Source: Campylobacter mucosalis (lineage in GTDB: Bacteria > Campylobacterota > Campylobacteria > Campylobacterales > Campylobacteraceae). From it: a stretch of 64,000 bases of DNA. How positions within the stretch are numbered: position 1 is the stretch's first letter; each line of letters begins with the position of its first letter. Below the pieces are notes generated by a model, which saw only the letters and a list, made by a program, of their open reading frames with translations, was not told where the DNA came from and ran no database searches. The translations under genes and the position numbers were made by a program. Where the stretch lies: NCBI RefSeq assembly GCF_013372205.1, contig NZ_CP053831.1, positions 868,001 to 932,000 of the forward strand, written 5' to 3'. Shown here piece after piece: positions 46,216 to 54,818 of the stretch.

Positions 46216-48069
46216 ATGGCAGACAAATTTGAATTTCAAACCGAGGTTAATGACCTTTTAAATTTGATGATACACTCGCTGTATTCAAACAAAGAGATAT
46301 TTTTGCGTGAGCTTATCTCAAACGCAAGTGACGCACTTGATAAGCTAAACTACCTAAGCCTAACCGATGAAGCTTACAAGGCAATAAGCTACACACCTAG
46401 AATTGATTTGAAATTTGATAAAGATAAAAAAACGCTAACGATAAGCGATAATGGTATCGGTATGAGCAAAGATGAGCTTATCTCAAACTTAGGCACAATT
46501 GCCAGAAGCGGGACAAAGGGCTTTATAAATAGCCTAAGTGGCGACGCTAAAAAGGACAGCTCGCTAATAGGGCAGTTTGGCGTGGGCTTTTACTCGGCAT
46601 TTATGGTGGCAAATCGTATTGAGGTAGTTAGCAAAAAAGCACTTGAAAACGAGGCATTTAAATGGAGCTCGGACGCAAAAAGCTACGAGATAGAAAGTGC
46701 CACAAAAGATATGCAAGGCACGAGCATTACGCTATTTTTAAACGATGATGAGTTTTGCGATGAGTGGAGAGTTGAAAATATCATCAAAAAATACTCAAAC
46801 CATATCCCATATCCAATTTTTATGGATAAAAGCGAGTATGTAGCGCCAAAAGAGGGCGAAAAAGAAGGCACTTATGAGAGCAAAAACACTCAAATAAACA
46901 AAGCCTCAGCCCTTTGGCGTATGTCAAAAAGCACGATAAAAGCTGATGAATACAACGACTTTTACAAGCAAATTTCACACGATAGCACCGACCCATTGCT
47001 TCATATACACACAAAAGCCGAGGGCAAGATAGAGTATAGCACCCTATTTTACGTCCCGGCAACCGAGCCGTTTGATCTGTTTAGGGTGGATTATCAAAGT
47101 GGCGTAAAACTCTATGTAAAGCGTGTCTTTATCACTGATGATGCAAAGGAGCTTTTACCACCATTTTTACGCTTTGTGCGTGGTGTGATTGACGTTGAAG
47201 ATTTACCACTAAATGTAAGCCGTGAAATTTTACAAGAAAACGCCATAATGAGAAGCGTAAAAGAGCAAAGTGTAAAGAAAATTTTAAGTGAGCTAGGCAA
47301 GTTAAAAGAGAGCGATAGAGAAAAATACATAAAATTTTACACACTTTTTGGCAAGGTGCTAAAAGAGGGACTTTATGGCTTTGGCAACGACAAAGAGCAA
47401 ATTTTAGACCTAGTGCTGTTTAAATCAAGCAAAAGAGATGGATTAATTAGCCTAAAAGAGTATAAAGAGGCGATGAGTGCGGATCAAAAATCAATCTACT
47501 ACATCAGTGGCAACAAAGAGAGTATGCTAAGAAACTCTCCACTTCTTGAAAGCTTTAAGGCAAAGGGCATTGAGGTGCTTTTAATGGACGAGGAGATTGA
47601 TACAATCGTAATGCCAATGGTAAATGAGTTTGACAAAACGCCGTTTAAGTCAATCTCACACTCTGACATTGATGATGAGATAAAAAGCGATGAGAAAGCC
47701 GATGAGAGCAAGGTGGCTAAAACGCTTGTTAAAATGCGTGAAATTTTAAAAGATGACGTTAAGGACGTGCGTTTAAGCTCACGCCTAAGTGAGTCGGCGG
47801 CGGTTTTAATCTATGATAAAAACGACCCAGATTTTGCAATGCAAGGGATTTTAAAGCAAATGGGACAAAGCGATTTACCAAAGATTAAGCCTATCCTTGA
47901 AATCAACGCAAATCACGAAATTTTCGCTAAATTAGAGCAAAACGAGCTAATGGTAAATGATATCTCTAGGCTACTTCTTGATATGGCAAAAATTAATGAG
48001 GGTATGGATATAGAAAATCCGGGCGAATTTAGCAAAATTCTAACAAAAATAATAATAAAGGCAATATAA
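46216..48069 (+). CDS. htpG: Chaperone HtpG (Hsp90)
   Basis: A dimeric Hsp90 chaperone, 617 residues. The GHKL ATP-binding N-domain has [24 protein letters not shown] and [13 protein letters not shown]; the middle domain has the catalytic-loop region [13 protein letters not shown]; the C-terminal dimerisation domain completes a normal length. It sits under a HAIR-like operator and is followed by a hairpin that overlaps the lemA ribosome site. Confidence 0.97.
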   Translation: MADKFEFQTEVNDLLNLMIHSLYSNKEIFLRELISNASDALDKLNYLSLTDEAYKAISYTPRIDLKFDKDKKTLTISDNGIGMSKDELISNLGTIARSGTKGFINSLSGDAKKDSSLIGQFGVGFYSAFMVANRIEVVSKKALENEAFKWSSDAKSYEIESATKDMQGTSITLFLNDDEFCDEWRVENIIKKYSNHIPYPIFMDKSEYVAPKEGEKEGTYESKNTQINKASALWRMSKSTIKADEYNDFYKQISHDSTDPLLHIHTKAEGKIEYSTLFYVPATEPFDLFRVDYQSGVKLYVKRVFITDDAKELLPPFLRFVRGVIDVEDLPLNVSREILQENAIMRSVKEQSVKKILSELGKLKESDREKYIKFYTLFGKVLKEGLYGFGNDKEQILDLVLFKSSKRDGLISLKEYKEAMSADQKSIYYISGNKESMLRNSPLLESFKAKGIEVLLMDEEIDTIVMPMVNEFDKTPFKSISHSDIDDEIKSDEKADESKVAKTLVKMREILKDDVKDVRLSSRLSESAAVLIYDKNDPDFAMQGILKQMGQSDLPKIKPILEINANHEIFAKLEQNELMVNDISRLLLDMAKINEGMDIENPGEFSKILTKIIIKAI

Positions 48070-48077
48070 AAATGCTA

Positions 48078-48106
48078 AAATACCCCTTAAAAATTAAGGG
48101 GTATTT
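48078..48106 (+). terminator. htpG-lemA intergenic hairpin that covers the lemA Shine-Dalgarno
   Basis: A 13-bp perfect stem (48078-48090 with 48094-48106) with a 3-base loop starts 8 bases after htpG and ends on the base just before the lemA ATG. Its right arm contains AAGGGG, the lemA Shine-Dalgarno. Only TATTT follows as a U-run, so it may be an inefficient terminator, an attenuator, or an RNA structure controlling lemA translation. Confidence 0.65.
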
Positions 48107-48667
48107 ATGAATGAAATTTTGGTATTTTTTCTAGTTATAGTTGTGCTTTTAGTTGGCACAGTAATCGCCATTTACAACTCCTTAATAGCAAAGCAAAATC
48201 AAGTAAAAAACATAAACGCAAGTGTTGATGTCGCACTTAAAAATCGATATGATTTAATACCAAATTTAGTAGCTACCGTAAAACAATACGCAACGCACGA
48301 AAACGAGCTTTTAACAAAGGTAGTAGAGCTTAGAAGCAGAGCCATAAACGCTGTGGGTATTGAAAATTTTAAAACAAACAACGAAATAAGCGCCACTCTT
48401 GGTGGCATAAAAATACTAGCAGAGAGCTATCCTGAGCTAAAAGCTAGTGAAAATTTCATACACCTACAAAAGAGCCTAAACGAGGTTGAGGCGCAAATTG
48501 GTGCGGCAAGACGTGCGTATAATTCAGCTGTTATGGTTTATAACAACGCAGTTCAGATGTTTCCAAGCAATATCATCGCAAATATGTTTAAATTTAGCCT
48601 TCAAGAGTTTTTTGAAGCTCCAGAAGCCGAACAAAAAACTCTTGATATTAAAGAACTTTTTAGATGA
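48107..48667 (+). CDS. lemA: LemA family protein
   Basis: A 186-residue protein with one N-terminal membrane helix (VFFLVIVVLLVGTVIAIYN) then a helical cytoplasmic or periplasmic domain with the family motif VALKNRYDLIPNLV and YNSAVMVYNNAVQMFPSN. The function of LemA is unknown, though it is widespread. It is coupled by ATGA to a DUF3137 gene, a common LemA partner. Its ribosome site is buried in the preceding hairpin. Confidence 0.92.
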   Translation: MNEILVFFLVIVVLLVGTVIAIYNSLIAKQNQVKNINASVDVALKNRYDLIPNLVATVKQYATHENELLTKVVELRSRAINAVGIENFKTNNEISATLGGIKILAESYPELKASENFIHLQKSLNEVEAQIGAARRAYNSAVMVYNNAVQMFPSNIIANMFKFSLQEFFEAPEAEQKTLDIKELFR

Positions 48668-48750
48668 ACTCTTGGCTTTTAGGGCTTGAGCTACAAAGAC
48701 AAAAAAGCCTTAAAAAAGCAAAATTGCCCTATTTATCATCGTTTTTTTAG
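48664..48750 (+). pseudogene. Detached 5' end of the DUF3137 gene (frameshift at A6)
   Basis: ATG at 48664 overlaps the lemA stop (ATGA) and opens a frame for 28 residues ending at TAG 48748-48750. Its first 20 residues (MNSWLLGLELQRQKSLKKAK) look like the cytosolic N-terminus of DUF3137. The membrane helix that should follow (IALFIIVFLAIILCIL) continues in the -1 frame from 48723. One extra A in the A6 run at 48712-48717 would restore a single reading frame. Confidence 0.65.
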
Positions 48751-48824
48751 CCATTATTTTATGTATTTTAAACTATTTTTTAGTAAAAGATTACGATCCA
48801 GCTGGATTTTTCATACTTATTTTT

Positions 48825-49589
48825 ATGGCCTCTGTAACGCTTTATAGCTATCTAAATGTGCGTTTTACAAAAAATATAAGAGCGGACTTTAAAGAGTATG
48901 TTATGCCTAAAATTTTAAAAGAGATCGAGCCAAATTTAAGCTATCAAAGGCAAAATTTTATAGATCAAAATGAGTTTTTTGCGACTGAAATTTTTAGTAC
49001 AGACTACTCAAAATACAGCGGAAACGATCTAATGGTTGGCAAAGTAGAAGATGTTTTGGTTAAATTTAGCGATGTTTTAATCAAAAAAGAAATTCAAAAC
49101 GATAAGCAAAAAGACGAAATAGTCGTATTTTGTGGTATATGCTTCATAGCTAAATTTAACAAAAAGATAAAAGCCACGACACAAGTTATAGACAAAATGG
49201 CAAAATTCTCTTTTGGTAGCGGAGAAAAAGCCGTAATGGACGATATTTTATTTGAAAGATATTTTAGGACCTACACGCACGATCAAGTCGTAGCTAGATA
49301 CCTGCTAACGCCAAAATTTATGCAAAACCTATGCAAACTAAAAGAGCTATTTAAAGCCCCGGTTTGTGCTGTTTTTATGGGCGAAAATTTGTATTTATAT
49401 ATAGACTTAAGGCGTGATAGCTTTGAGCTTGATATGAAAAAACCAATAGATATTGATAGGTTAAACGCTTATAAAAGTGAGGTGAAAATTTTTATAGATA
49501 TCGTGAAGGTGCTAAATTTAAATGATGATCTGTTTGTGGTTAGCCAAAAGGCTAACCAAAGTGTTACTGACCAAGTATCAGTGAGATAA
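48825..49589 (+). CDS. DUF3137 domain protein (downstream part of a frameshifted gene)
   Basis: A 254-residue open frame from ATG 48825. In the same frame, codons before this ATG (48723-48824) still encode clear membrane helices without a standard start, so the intact protein should begin at 48664 and total about 308 residues. The remainder is a DUF3137 domain (FDLVF-like strands, KKIKATTQVIDKMAKF, LYIDLRRDSFELDM), which commonly accompanies LemA. The gene is therefore broken in this assembly, phase-variable, or expressed by slippage. Its end overlaps the convergent DUF945 gene by 26 bp. Confidence 0.65.
   Translation: MASVTLYSYLNVRFTKNIRADFKEYVMPKILKEIEPNLSYQRQNFIDQNEFFATEIFSTDYSKYSGNDLMVGKVEDVLVKFSDVLIKKEIQNDKQKDEIVVFCGICFIAKFNKKIKATTQVIDKMAKFSFGSGEKAVMDDILFERYFRTYTHDQVVARYLLTPKFMQNLCKLKELFKAPVCAVFMGENLYLYIDLRRDSFELDMKKPIDIDRLNAYKSEVKIFIDIVKVLNLNDDLFVVSQKANQSVTDQVSVR
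49538..49557. other. Perfect hairpin near the convergent DUF3137/DUF945 ends
   Basis: An 8-bp perfect stem GGTTAGCC / GGCTAACC with loop AAAA, inside the last codons of the DUF3137 gene and 6 bp beyond the DUF945 stop. No T-run follows on either strand, so if it helps termination it is not a classical terminator. Confidence 0.45.
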
Positions 49590-50889
49590 GTCCGATTTTA
49601 TCGTTTATCATAATATCCATGTATTTGCTAGGATCAAACTTCATATAGCTAACAAAACCTTTGTTTTCATCAGGTTTTATCATGCCCATTTCAAGTAGTG
49701 AAGCTTCGATATTTTCTGCGTTTTCTAAGCCTTTAAAAAACTCGGCAAAATTTGTATTTATATGTAGTTTTGCGTCAAACCTTAAAGTACCAAGGATAGA
49801 GAAAATATCCGCATTTTGTGCTATATCACCTTCTACAAATGCATTAGAGCTGAAATTTAGCTCATTGCCACTTTCATTTTTTAGACTAAATTTAGTTATG
49901 TCAAATCTAGGCTTAAATGAGAAAAATTCTCTTAAACCACTAATTGATAACTCCATATCATCGCTATAAGTTGCATTAATCAACTTCTCGTATGACTTCA
50001 TATTCATATTTTTCATACTTGTCTTAAGCAAAAGCTCTTTTAACTTTATGCCATTTATCTCAAGAGTTTTTGTACTATATTCACCATCTGATGCCATTAA
50101 ACCCTTTGCTTCATCAGCCCAAGAAGCATTTTCACTATATTTAAAATCATCAAATTTTATACTATCAGCTTCTTTTATGGTAAAAGTATCAACCTTTATG
50201 TCATTTTTATATGGGTATGAAAACAATTTAATATAGCTAAAATCATTAAGACTTACAGGCTCTTTATACTCCAAATCGTAGCTTAAATTTTTAATCTGAG
50301 CAGCAAACTCACTATCATCTAAATTAATATTTTTAATGCTTGATTTGAGTGATTTTATGCTATTTTGAGCTGCTAAAACTTCAAAATTTATGCTCTGGGT
50401 CTTTACATTTTTGCCATCTTCTTTAAAATTTACATCTGCAAATTTAATCTTAAAATCTTTCTTTTCATCTAAAGTTGCTATCATATCAACACTGGCAATA
50501 ACGTTTGAGCCAATCGCTTTTTTAAGCGTATCTTGCATATCCTCGTTTACAACTTTTACATTTGTTGATGACTTAAAACCAGATACGAATGATAGCGGAC
50601 TGTGAGAAATTTTCGTATCCAAATTTAACTTAAGCTCATCTCCGCTAGGCTCGGTATCCTCATATCCAAATTTTGTAAGAACATCTGCTTGGCTGATTTT
50701 TAAATCAAAAGAACCCTTAGATTCAAAAAGACCTGAAGTATATTTTTTGTTTTCAACTTTTAAATTAAGCTCTTTTTCTACATAAGAGACAAATTTGTTA
50801 TATTCCTCCTGCACCTTTTTTCCTGCAAAGTAACTACCACCAAGTGCCAAAGCACCAACTAAAACTAGAAAAAATAAAATTTTCTTCAT
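49564..50889 (-). CDS. YdgA-like DUF945 family protein
   Basis: A 441-residue exported or membrane-anchored protein. The N-terminal hydrophobic segment (ILFFLVLVGALALGGSYFAG) is followed by the DUF945 opening KKVQEEYNKFVSYVE and a long series of beta strands with alternating Asn/Lys/Phe, as in E. coli YdgA/YihF. The function is unknown; it is probably periplasmic and anchored in the inner membrane. It follows the DedA gene directly (no gap). Confidence 0.8.
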   Translation of the reverse strand: MKKILFFLVLVGALALGGSYFAGKKVQEEYNKFVSYVEKELNLKVENKKYTSGLFESKGSFDLKISQADVLTKFGYEDTEPSGDELKLNLDTKISHSPLSFVSGFKSSTNVKVVNEDMQDTLKKAIGSNVIASVDMIATLDEKKDFKIKFADVNFKEDGKNVKTQSINFEVLAAQNSIKSLKSSIKNINLDDSEFAAQIKNLSYDLEYKEPVSLNDFSYIKLFSYPYKNDIKVDTFTIKEADSIKFDDFKYSENASWADEAKGLMASDGEYSTKTLEINGIKLKELLLKTSMKNMNMKSYEKLINATYSDDMELSISGLREFFSFKPRFDITKFSLKNESGNELNFSSNAFVEGDIAQNADIFSILGTLRFDAKLHINTNFAEFFKGLENAENIEASLLEMGMIKPDENKGFVSYMKFDPSKYMDIMINDKIGLISLILGQ

Positions 50890-51465
50890 CTATTTCCTTG
50901 CCCTTGAATTTTTCTTTGTTATTTTTTGTAAAAATAGCCATATACCACCGAGTAACATAATCATAAAAATAGGCATAATATAGCTTCTATCGCCGACATA
51001 ATCGCCTATGCTCATAAGTAAACTACCAGCAAAAAAACTAGCAAGTCCTATAGCGACAGCCCAAACTACTGATGAGACGATATTTAAAATCGTAAATTTC
51101 TTAAATGGATATTTTGTAAGACCGATTGCTATTGGAACAAGGGTTTTTAAGCCGTAAACATATTTCTGTAAAAATATGATAATGTCGCCATTCTTTTTCA
51201 TCAAAATGTGTGAATATGCGAGTTTTCTACGCTGTTTTTTAATAAGTGGCATAATAAAATCCTTGTTGTATCTGCCCATATAAAATAGCAACGTATCGCC
51301 AATTGCGTTTGAAATAGCGGCGATTGCGATACTAAGACTAATGTCCATTTTACCCATATAGCTTAGCACTCCAGCAGCAATAATCGCGACCATACCGCCA
51401 CCTAGTGTGTATAAAAACAAAACAATATAACCATAAGTAGATAGAGAATTTAACATATCTTGCAT
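50890..51465 (-). CDS. DedA family membrane protein
   Basis: A 191-residue multi-pass protein of the DedA/VTT (SNARE-associated) family, which includes undecaprenyl-phosphate and phospholipid flippases. Visible features are MLNSLSTYGYIVLFLYTLGGGMVAI, the re-entrant region GRYNKDFIMPLI and YGLKTLVPIAIGLTKYPFKKF with the conserved Gly/Pro pattern. It is tightly packed before the DUF945 gene. Confidence 0.85.
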   Translation of the reverse strand: MQDMLNSLSTYGYIVLFLYTLGGGMVAIIAAGVLSYMGKMDISLSIAIAAISNAIGDTLLFYMGRYNKDFIMPLIKKQRRKLAYSHILMKKNGDIIIFLQKYVYGLKTLVPIAIGLTKYPFKKFTILNIVSSVVWAVAIGLASFFAGSLLMSIGDYVGDRSYIMPIFMIMLLGGIWLFLQKITKKNSRARK

Positions 51466-51474
51466 ATAAAAACC

Positions 51475-52062
51475 TTAAAATTTTAAAAGTGCTTTTTGTA
51501 ACTGCTCGTAAGCATAACCGCTATGAAGCATATTTTCATCTCGTGGGCTAATAACAGCTCCACCAAAACTAGCTCCGGCAAAGAAACCAGAATTTGTAGC
51601 ATACGCGTAGATGTCGCTTGAAAATTTAAAATCGCTACTTCTATGATAGACCCTACCGCCATCGCCAAAGCTAAACGAAGCGTCGGCTTGTATGGTAAAT
51701 TTCGAGTTTTGTATGTCGTTAATCATACTCTCTTTTAGGATAAAAAACAGTAGTGAACTATCCTCGTAACCAACTTGCAGACCAAAGCTGCCACCACTAA
51801 TCTTTACTGGCACCAGCTCGGGATTGCTACTTTTTGGAGAGATAACCATAATACCATCTCCAACCATACCACTAAAAACGAAGCCAACTTTTTTGACGCT
51901 AGGAAAGATTACGATGGCGTAAGAGCGTTTTAAAAGTGCATCTACCGGCAAATTTTGGTTGGCTCTTATTGTATTTATATAGGCGTTTGCAGAGTTTAAA
52001 ACAACCTCTTCTTCTGCAAAAAGCCCGGCTATAAATAAAAATAAAACTAAAATTTTTCTCAT
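51475..52062 (-). CDS. Exported SYLF (Ysc84) domain lipid-binding protein
   Basis: A 195-residue protein with a signal peptide (~1-16, ILVLFLFIAGLFA) and a SYLF domain (YAIVIFPSVKKVGFVFSGMVGDG, LQVGYEDSSLLFFILKE, GFFAGASFGGAVISPRDE). SYLF domains bind phospholipids in eukaryotes; bacterial members are exported proteins of unclear role. It lies between rny and the DedA gene on the minus strand. Confidence 0.87.
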   Translation of the reverse strand: MRKILVLFLFIAGLFAEEEVVLNSANAYINTIRANQNLPVDALLKRSYAIVIFPSVKKVGFVFSGMVGDGIMVISPKSSNPELVPVKISGGSFGLQVGYEDSSLLFFILKESMINDIQNSKFTIQADASFSFGDGGRVYHRSSDFKFSSDIYAYATNSGFFAGASFGGAVISPRDENMLHSGYAYEQLQKALLKF

Positions 52063-52071
52063 TTTACTCTT

Positions 52072-53625
52072 TTATTTAGCGTAATCAACAGCCCTAGTTT
52101 CGCGGATAACATTTACTTTTATCTCGCCTGGATACTGCACTTTTGCTTCGATCTCTTGAGCTATCTCTTTTGCTACTAGCACGGCTTCGTCGTCATTTAT
52201 TAGCTTTGCATTAGCGATGACACGAATTTCACGACCAGCATTTATAGCGTAAGCCTGTTTTATACCCTCTTTGCTTTTTGCGATATTTTCTATCTCTTCA
52301 ACACGCTTTAAAAAGCTTTCTAAAACCTCACGCCTTGCACCTGGACGTGCGGCACTTAGTGCGTCAGCAGCACAAACTGCCGCACTCTCAACGCTTGTAG
52401 CCTCTTCGTGTCCGTGGTGAGCATAAATGGCGTTTATGACAACTGGGTGCTCTTTGTATCGTTTGCAAATTTCGGCACCCAAATCAACATGACTACCCTC
52501 ATAATCGTGTGTCAAAGCCTTGCCGATATCGTGTAAAATTCCAGCTCTTTTTGCAAGTTTTTCATCGCCGCCTGTTTCAGCAGCGATTATTCCAGCTAGA
52601 TGTGCTACTTCAAGGCTATGAGCCAGTGCATTTTGTCCGTAACTAGCTCTAAATTTTAGTTTACCAATTAACTTTACTATCTCTGGATGAATTTTATTTA
52701 AACCTAAATCAATGACGATATTTTCGCCCTCTTCTTGAACGCTTTGTTCAAACTCATCGGTTACCTTTTTATGAAGCTCCTCAATGCGTGCAGGCTGAAT
52801 TCTGCCGTCCTCAACTAAAAGTTCAATCACACGCGTTGCAATCGCACGGCGGTATAGGTTAAACGAGCTTAAAATTATCGCATTTGGCGTATCATCAATG
52901 ATAATATCAACGCCAAGCACCATTTCAAGCGTCTTGATATTTCGCCCCTCTTTGCCAATAATCCTACCTTTTAGCTCATCATTTTTGATATTTACAACAT
53001 TTATAAGCCTCTCTGTTGCAAACTCTCCTGCAAATCTAGAAGTAGCCTGAGCAAGGATATAATTTACCCTCTTTTTGATGTCACGCTTAGCCTCTTCTTC
53101 GTGTCTTCTGACTATATGTGCTATGTCTGCACGACTAGCCTCTTCGACCTTTTTTAGCACGATCTCTCTAGCCTCATCTTGAGTTAGTCCGGCAGCGTGC
53201 TCAAGCACTTTTAAGGCTTCCGCGACCTTATTTTGATACGTAGCTTTCAGACTAACGCCCTCTTCATAGGTATTTTTTGCGTTTAGTCTCTCTCGCTCAA
53301 GGCTACTTTTACTCTCATTTAAAATTTCTTGCTCATTTAGAAGTGTTTGCTCTTTTTTGTTTAAGTCATCAAATTTTTGAGTATATTCTCTTTGTAGCTT
53401 TGTCGTCTTTTCATCATAGCGTTTTTTTGCCTCAAATTCAGCCTCTTGAACCGAAATTTTCGAGTTTTTTAAAACCATTTGCGCCTCGTGCTCAATGGCT
53501 TTTGCCTTGGCTTTTGCTTGCTCTAAAAAGATGTTATAGTTTGCGTCATTTATCTTTTTTGCGTACAGATACCCTACGCCAACACCCGTCACACCGGCTC
53601 CTAAGCCTATTAAAACCTCTATCAT
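52072..53625 (-). CDS. rny: Ribonuclease Y
   Basis: A membrane-anchored endoribonuclease for mRNA turnover, 517 residues. The N-terminal helix (IEVLIGLGAGVTGVGVGYLYA) leads to a coiled coil (~30-200), a KH domain (GRIIGKEGRNIKTLEMVLGV, ~218-240) and an HD phosphohydrolase domain with metal ligands in HSLEVAHLAG and AGILHDIGKALTHDYEGSH. GAGGA lies 5 bases before ATG. Its first 80 bases are shared with the end of the upstream fthC-like frame. Confidence 0.95.
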   Translation of the reverse strand: MIEVLIGLGAGVTGVGVGYLYAKKINDANYNIFLEQAKAKAKAIEHEAQMVLKNSKISVQEAEFEAKKRYDEKTTKLQREYTQKFDDLNKKEQTLLNEQEILNESKSSLERERLNAKNTYEEGVSLKATYQNKVAEALKVLEHAAGLTQDEAREIVLKKVEEASRADIAHIVRRHEEEAKRDIKKRVNYILAQATSRFAGEFATERLINVVNIKNDELKGRIIGKEGRNIKTLEMVLGVDIIIDDTPNAIILSSFNLYRRAIATRVIELLVEDGRIQPARIEELHKKVTDEFEQSVQEEGENIVIDLGLNKIHPEIVKLIGKLKFRASYGQNALAHSLEVAHLAGIIAAETGGDEKLAKRAGILHDIGKALTHDYEGSHVDLGAEICKRYKEHPVVINAIYAHHGHEEATSVESAAVCAADALSAARPGARREVLESFLKRVEEIENIAKSKEGIKQAYAINAGREIRVIANAKLINDDEAVLVAKEIAQEIEAKVQYPGEIKVNVIRETRAVDYAK

Positions 53626-54187
53626 TTTTTCCTCTTTTTATATAATTTTTACTTGGGGTTAGATAAATATCACCGCAAACATCGTGTTTATCAGACAGAA
53701 TTTTATCTGTGTAAAAATCCAAAATCTCAATAAAAACTATCGTCTTTGGTCGGTAGGATAAGCTATCAAAAAATCTATCATAAAAGCCTTTGCCGTGCCC
53801 TACTCTACGCATAGCTCCATCAACCCCAATCGCTGGAACTACCGCCATATCAATACGATCTTTAACTAGCTTTGAAGCCACCGGCTCTCGCAAGTTAAAT
53901 TTTTTAATTTTAAATGGCATCCTCAATCTTACCATTTTTAAGCTAATATCTACCATAAATGGCACAAATATATCACACTTTGGAAACTTTCTGCGTATTT
54001 TGTAAACATCAGCTTCATAAAAAAGTGGCATATAGAGTAAAATTTTCTTAGCTTTTTTAAATTTTATCAACTCCTCAAGTCTTTTTAAAAGCGGATAATG
54101 TGTGCATTTTGCCTTAAAAAGCTTTTGGCTTCTTAATTTTTTAAGAGCAGTTTTTCTAAATTCTTGCTTGTTAAATTTAACAATCAT
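53546..54187 (-). CDS. fthC: 5-formyltetrahydrofolate cyclo-ligase
   Basis: Converts 5-formyl-THF to 5,10-methenyl-THF with ATP. I use the ATG at 54187 (MIVKFNKQEFRKTALKKL), which gives 213 residues; the longer frame adds 23 non-family residues. Motifs are ILLYMPLFYEADV, VPFMVDI, VPAIGVDGAMRRVGHGKGFYDRF (with the nucleotide-binding GxGxGFYD) and HDVCGDIYLTP near the usual end. About 30 extra residues (from KNYIKRGKN) follow and overlap the rny start by 80 bases, which looks like a lost stop codon. It is divergent from the TlpA-like gene. Confidence 0.87.
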   Translation of the reverse strand: MIVKFNKQEFRKTALKKLRSQKLFKAKCTHYPLLKRLEELIKFKKAKKILLYMPLFYEADVYKIRRKFPKCDIFVPFMVDISLKMVRLRMPFKIKKFNLREPVASKLVKDRIDMAVVPAIGVDGAMRRVGHGKGFYDRFFDSLSYRPKTIVFIEILDFYTDKILSDKHDVCGDIYLTPSKNYIKRGKNDRGFNRLRSRCDGCWRRVSVRKKDK

Positions 54188-54236
54188 TTTATTATCTTTT
54201 AGTATAATTTCCGCTATCAAAAATACAAGGAAATTT

Positions 54237-54818
54237 ATGAAATTTAAAAGTGCCATTATAACATTTATTGCTATATTTTTACTATTTGGTTGTGGCGATA
54301 AGGATAAAAACCAAGGGCAAAATCAAACAAAAGACAGCAACATAAGCCAAACTAATCAACCACAAAAAAAGCAAATTTATCAAGATAAAATCACACTAAA
54401 GCTTTTAAACGGACAAGATTTTGCCCTAAAAATGCGTGAGGATAACGGCATAAACAAAGAAGTAGATGATAAAAAAGCAACGCTTTTTGTGTTTTTTGCG
54501 ACTTGGTGCCCGCCGTGTCGTGCCGAAATTCCACACCTTAATAACTTAAGTGAGAAATTTGCAAAGGAGCTAAATATAGTCGCCATTTTGCTTGAAAATA
54601 AAGGCACTGATGAGATTAGCGACTTTGTAAAGAAAAACAAAATAAAATATAACGTAGCAGTTGGCGATGAAAATTTTATCTTTGAAAAGGCAGTTGGCGG
54701 TGTGATTGGGCTACCCGCTTCGATTTTATACAAGGCTAACGGCTCACACGCTGCGACTTACACGGGGCTAGTGCCTGAGGAGATGTTAGAGGGTGATATT
54801 TTAAAGGCGGTAAAATGA
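54237..54818 (+). CDS. TlpA-like thioredoxin-fold lipoprotein
   Basis: A 193-residue periplasmic thiol-disulfide oxidoreductase. I start at ATG 54237, with AAGGAA upstream; the longer frame adds 45 residues from antisense fthC. Residues 1-18 form a lipoprotein signal with lipobox LLFGC (Cys ~18). After a Lys/Gln/Asn-rich linker, the thioredoxin fold has the redox motif WCPPC (FFATWCPPCRAEIPHL) and the cis-Pro region GVIGLPASILY. It overlaps ftsY by 4 bp. A reductive role in cytochrome c or periplasmic protein maturation is likely, but the substrate is unproven. Confidence 0.9.
   Translation: MKFKSAIITFIAIFLLFGCGDKDKNQGQNQTKDSNISQTNQPQKKQIYQDKITLKLLNGQDFALKMREDNGINKEVDDKKATLFVFFATWCPPCRAEIPHLNNLSEKFAKELNIVAILLENKGTDEISDFVKKNKIKYNVAVGDENFIFEKAVGGVIGLPASILYKANGSHAATYTGLVPEEMLEGDILKAVK

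Noticed and set aside
48712-48718. Programmed -1 ribosomal frameshift at the A6 run in the DUF3137 gene
   Set aside because: In the zero frame the site is T AAA AAA G, not the canonical A AAA AAG, and no clear downstream stem was found. Kept only as a possible slippage site.
49538-49557. Classical terminator for DUF3137 or DUF945
   Set aside because: The hairpin is perfect but has no T-run on either side.
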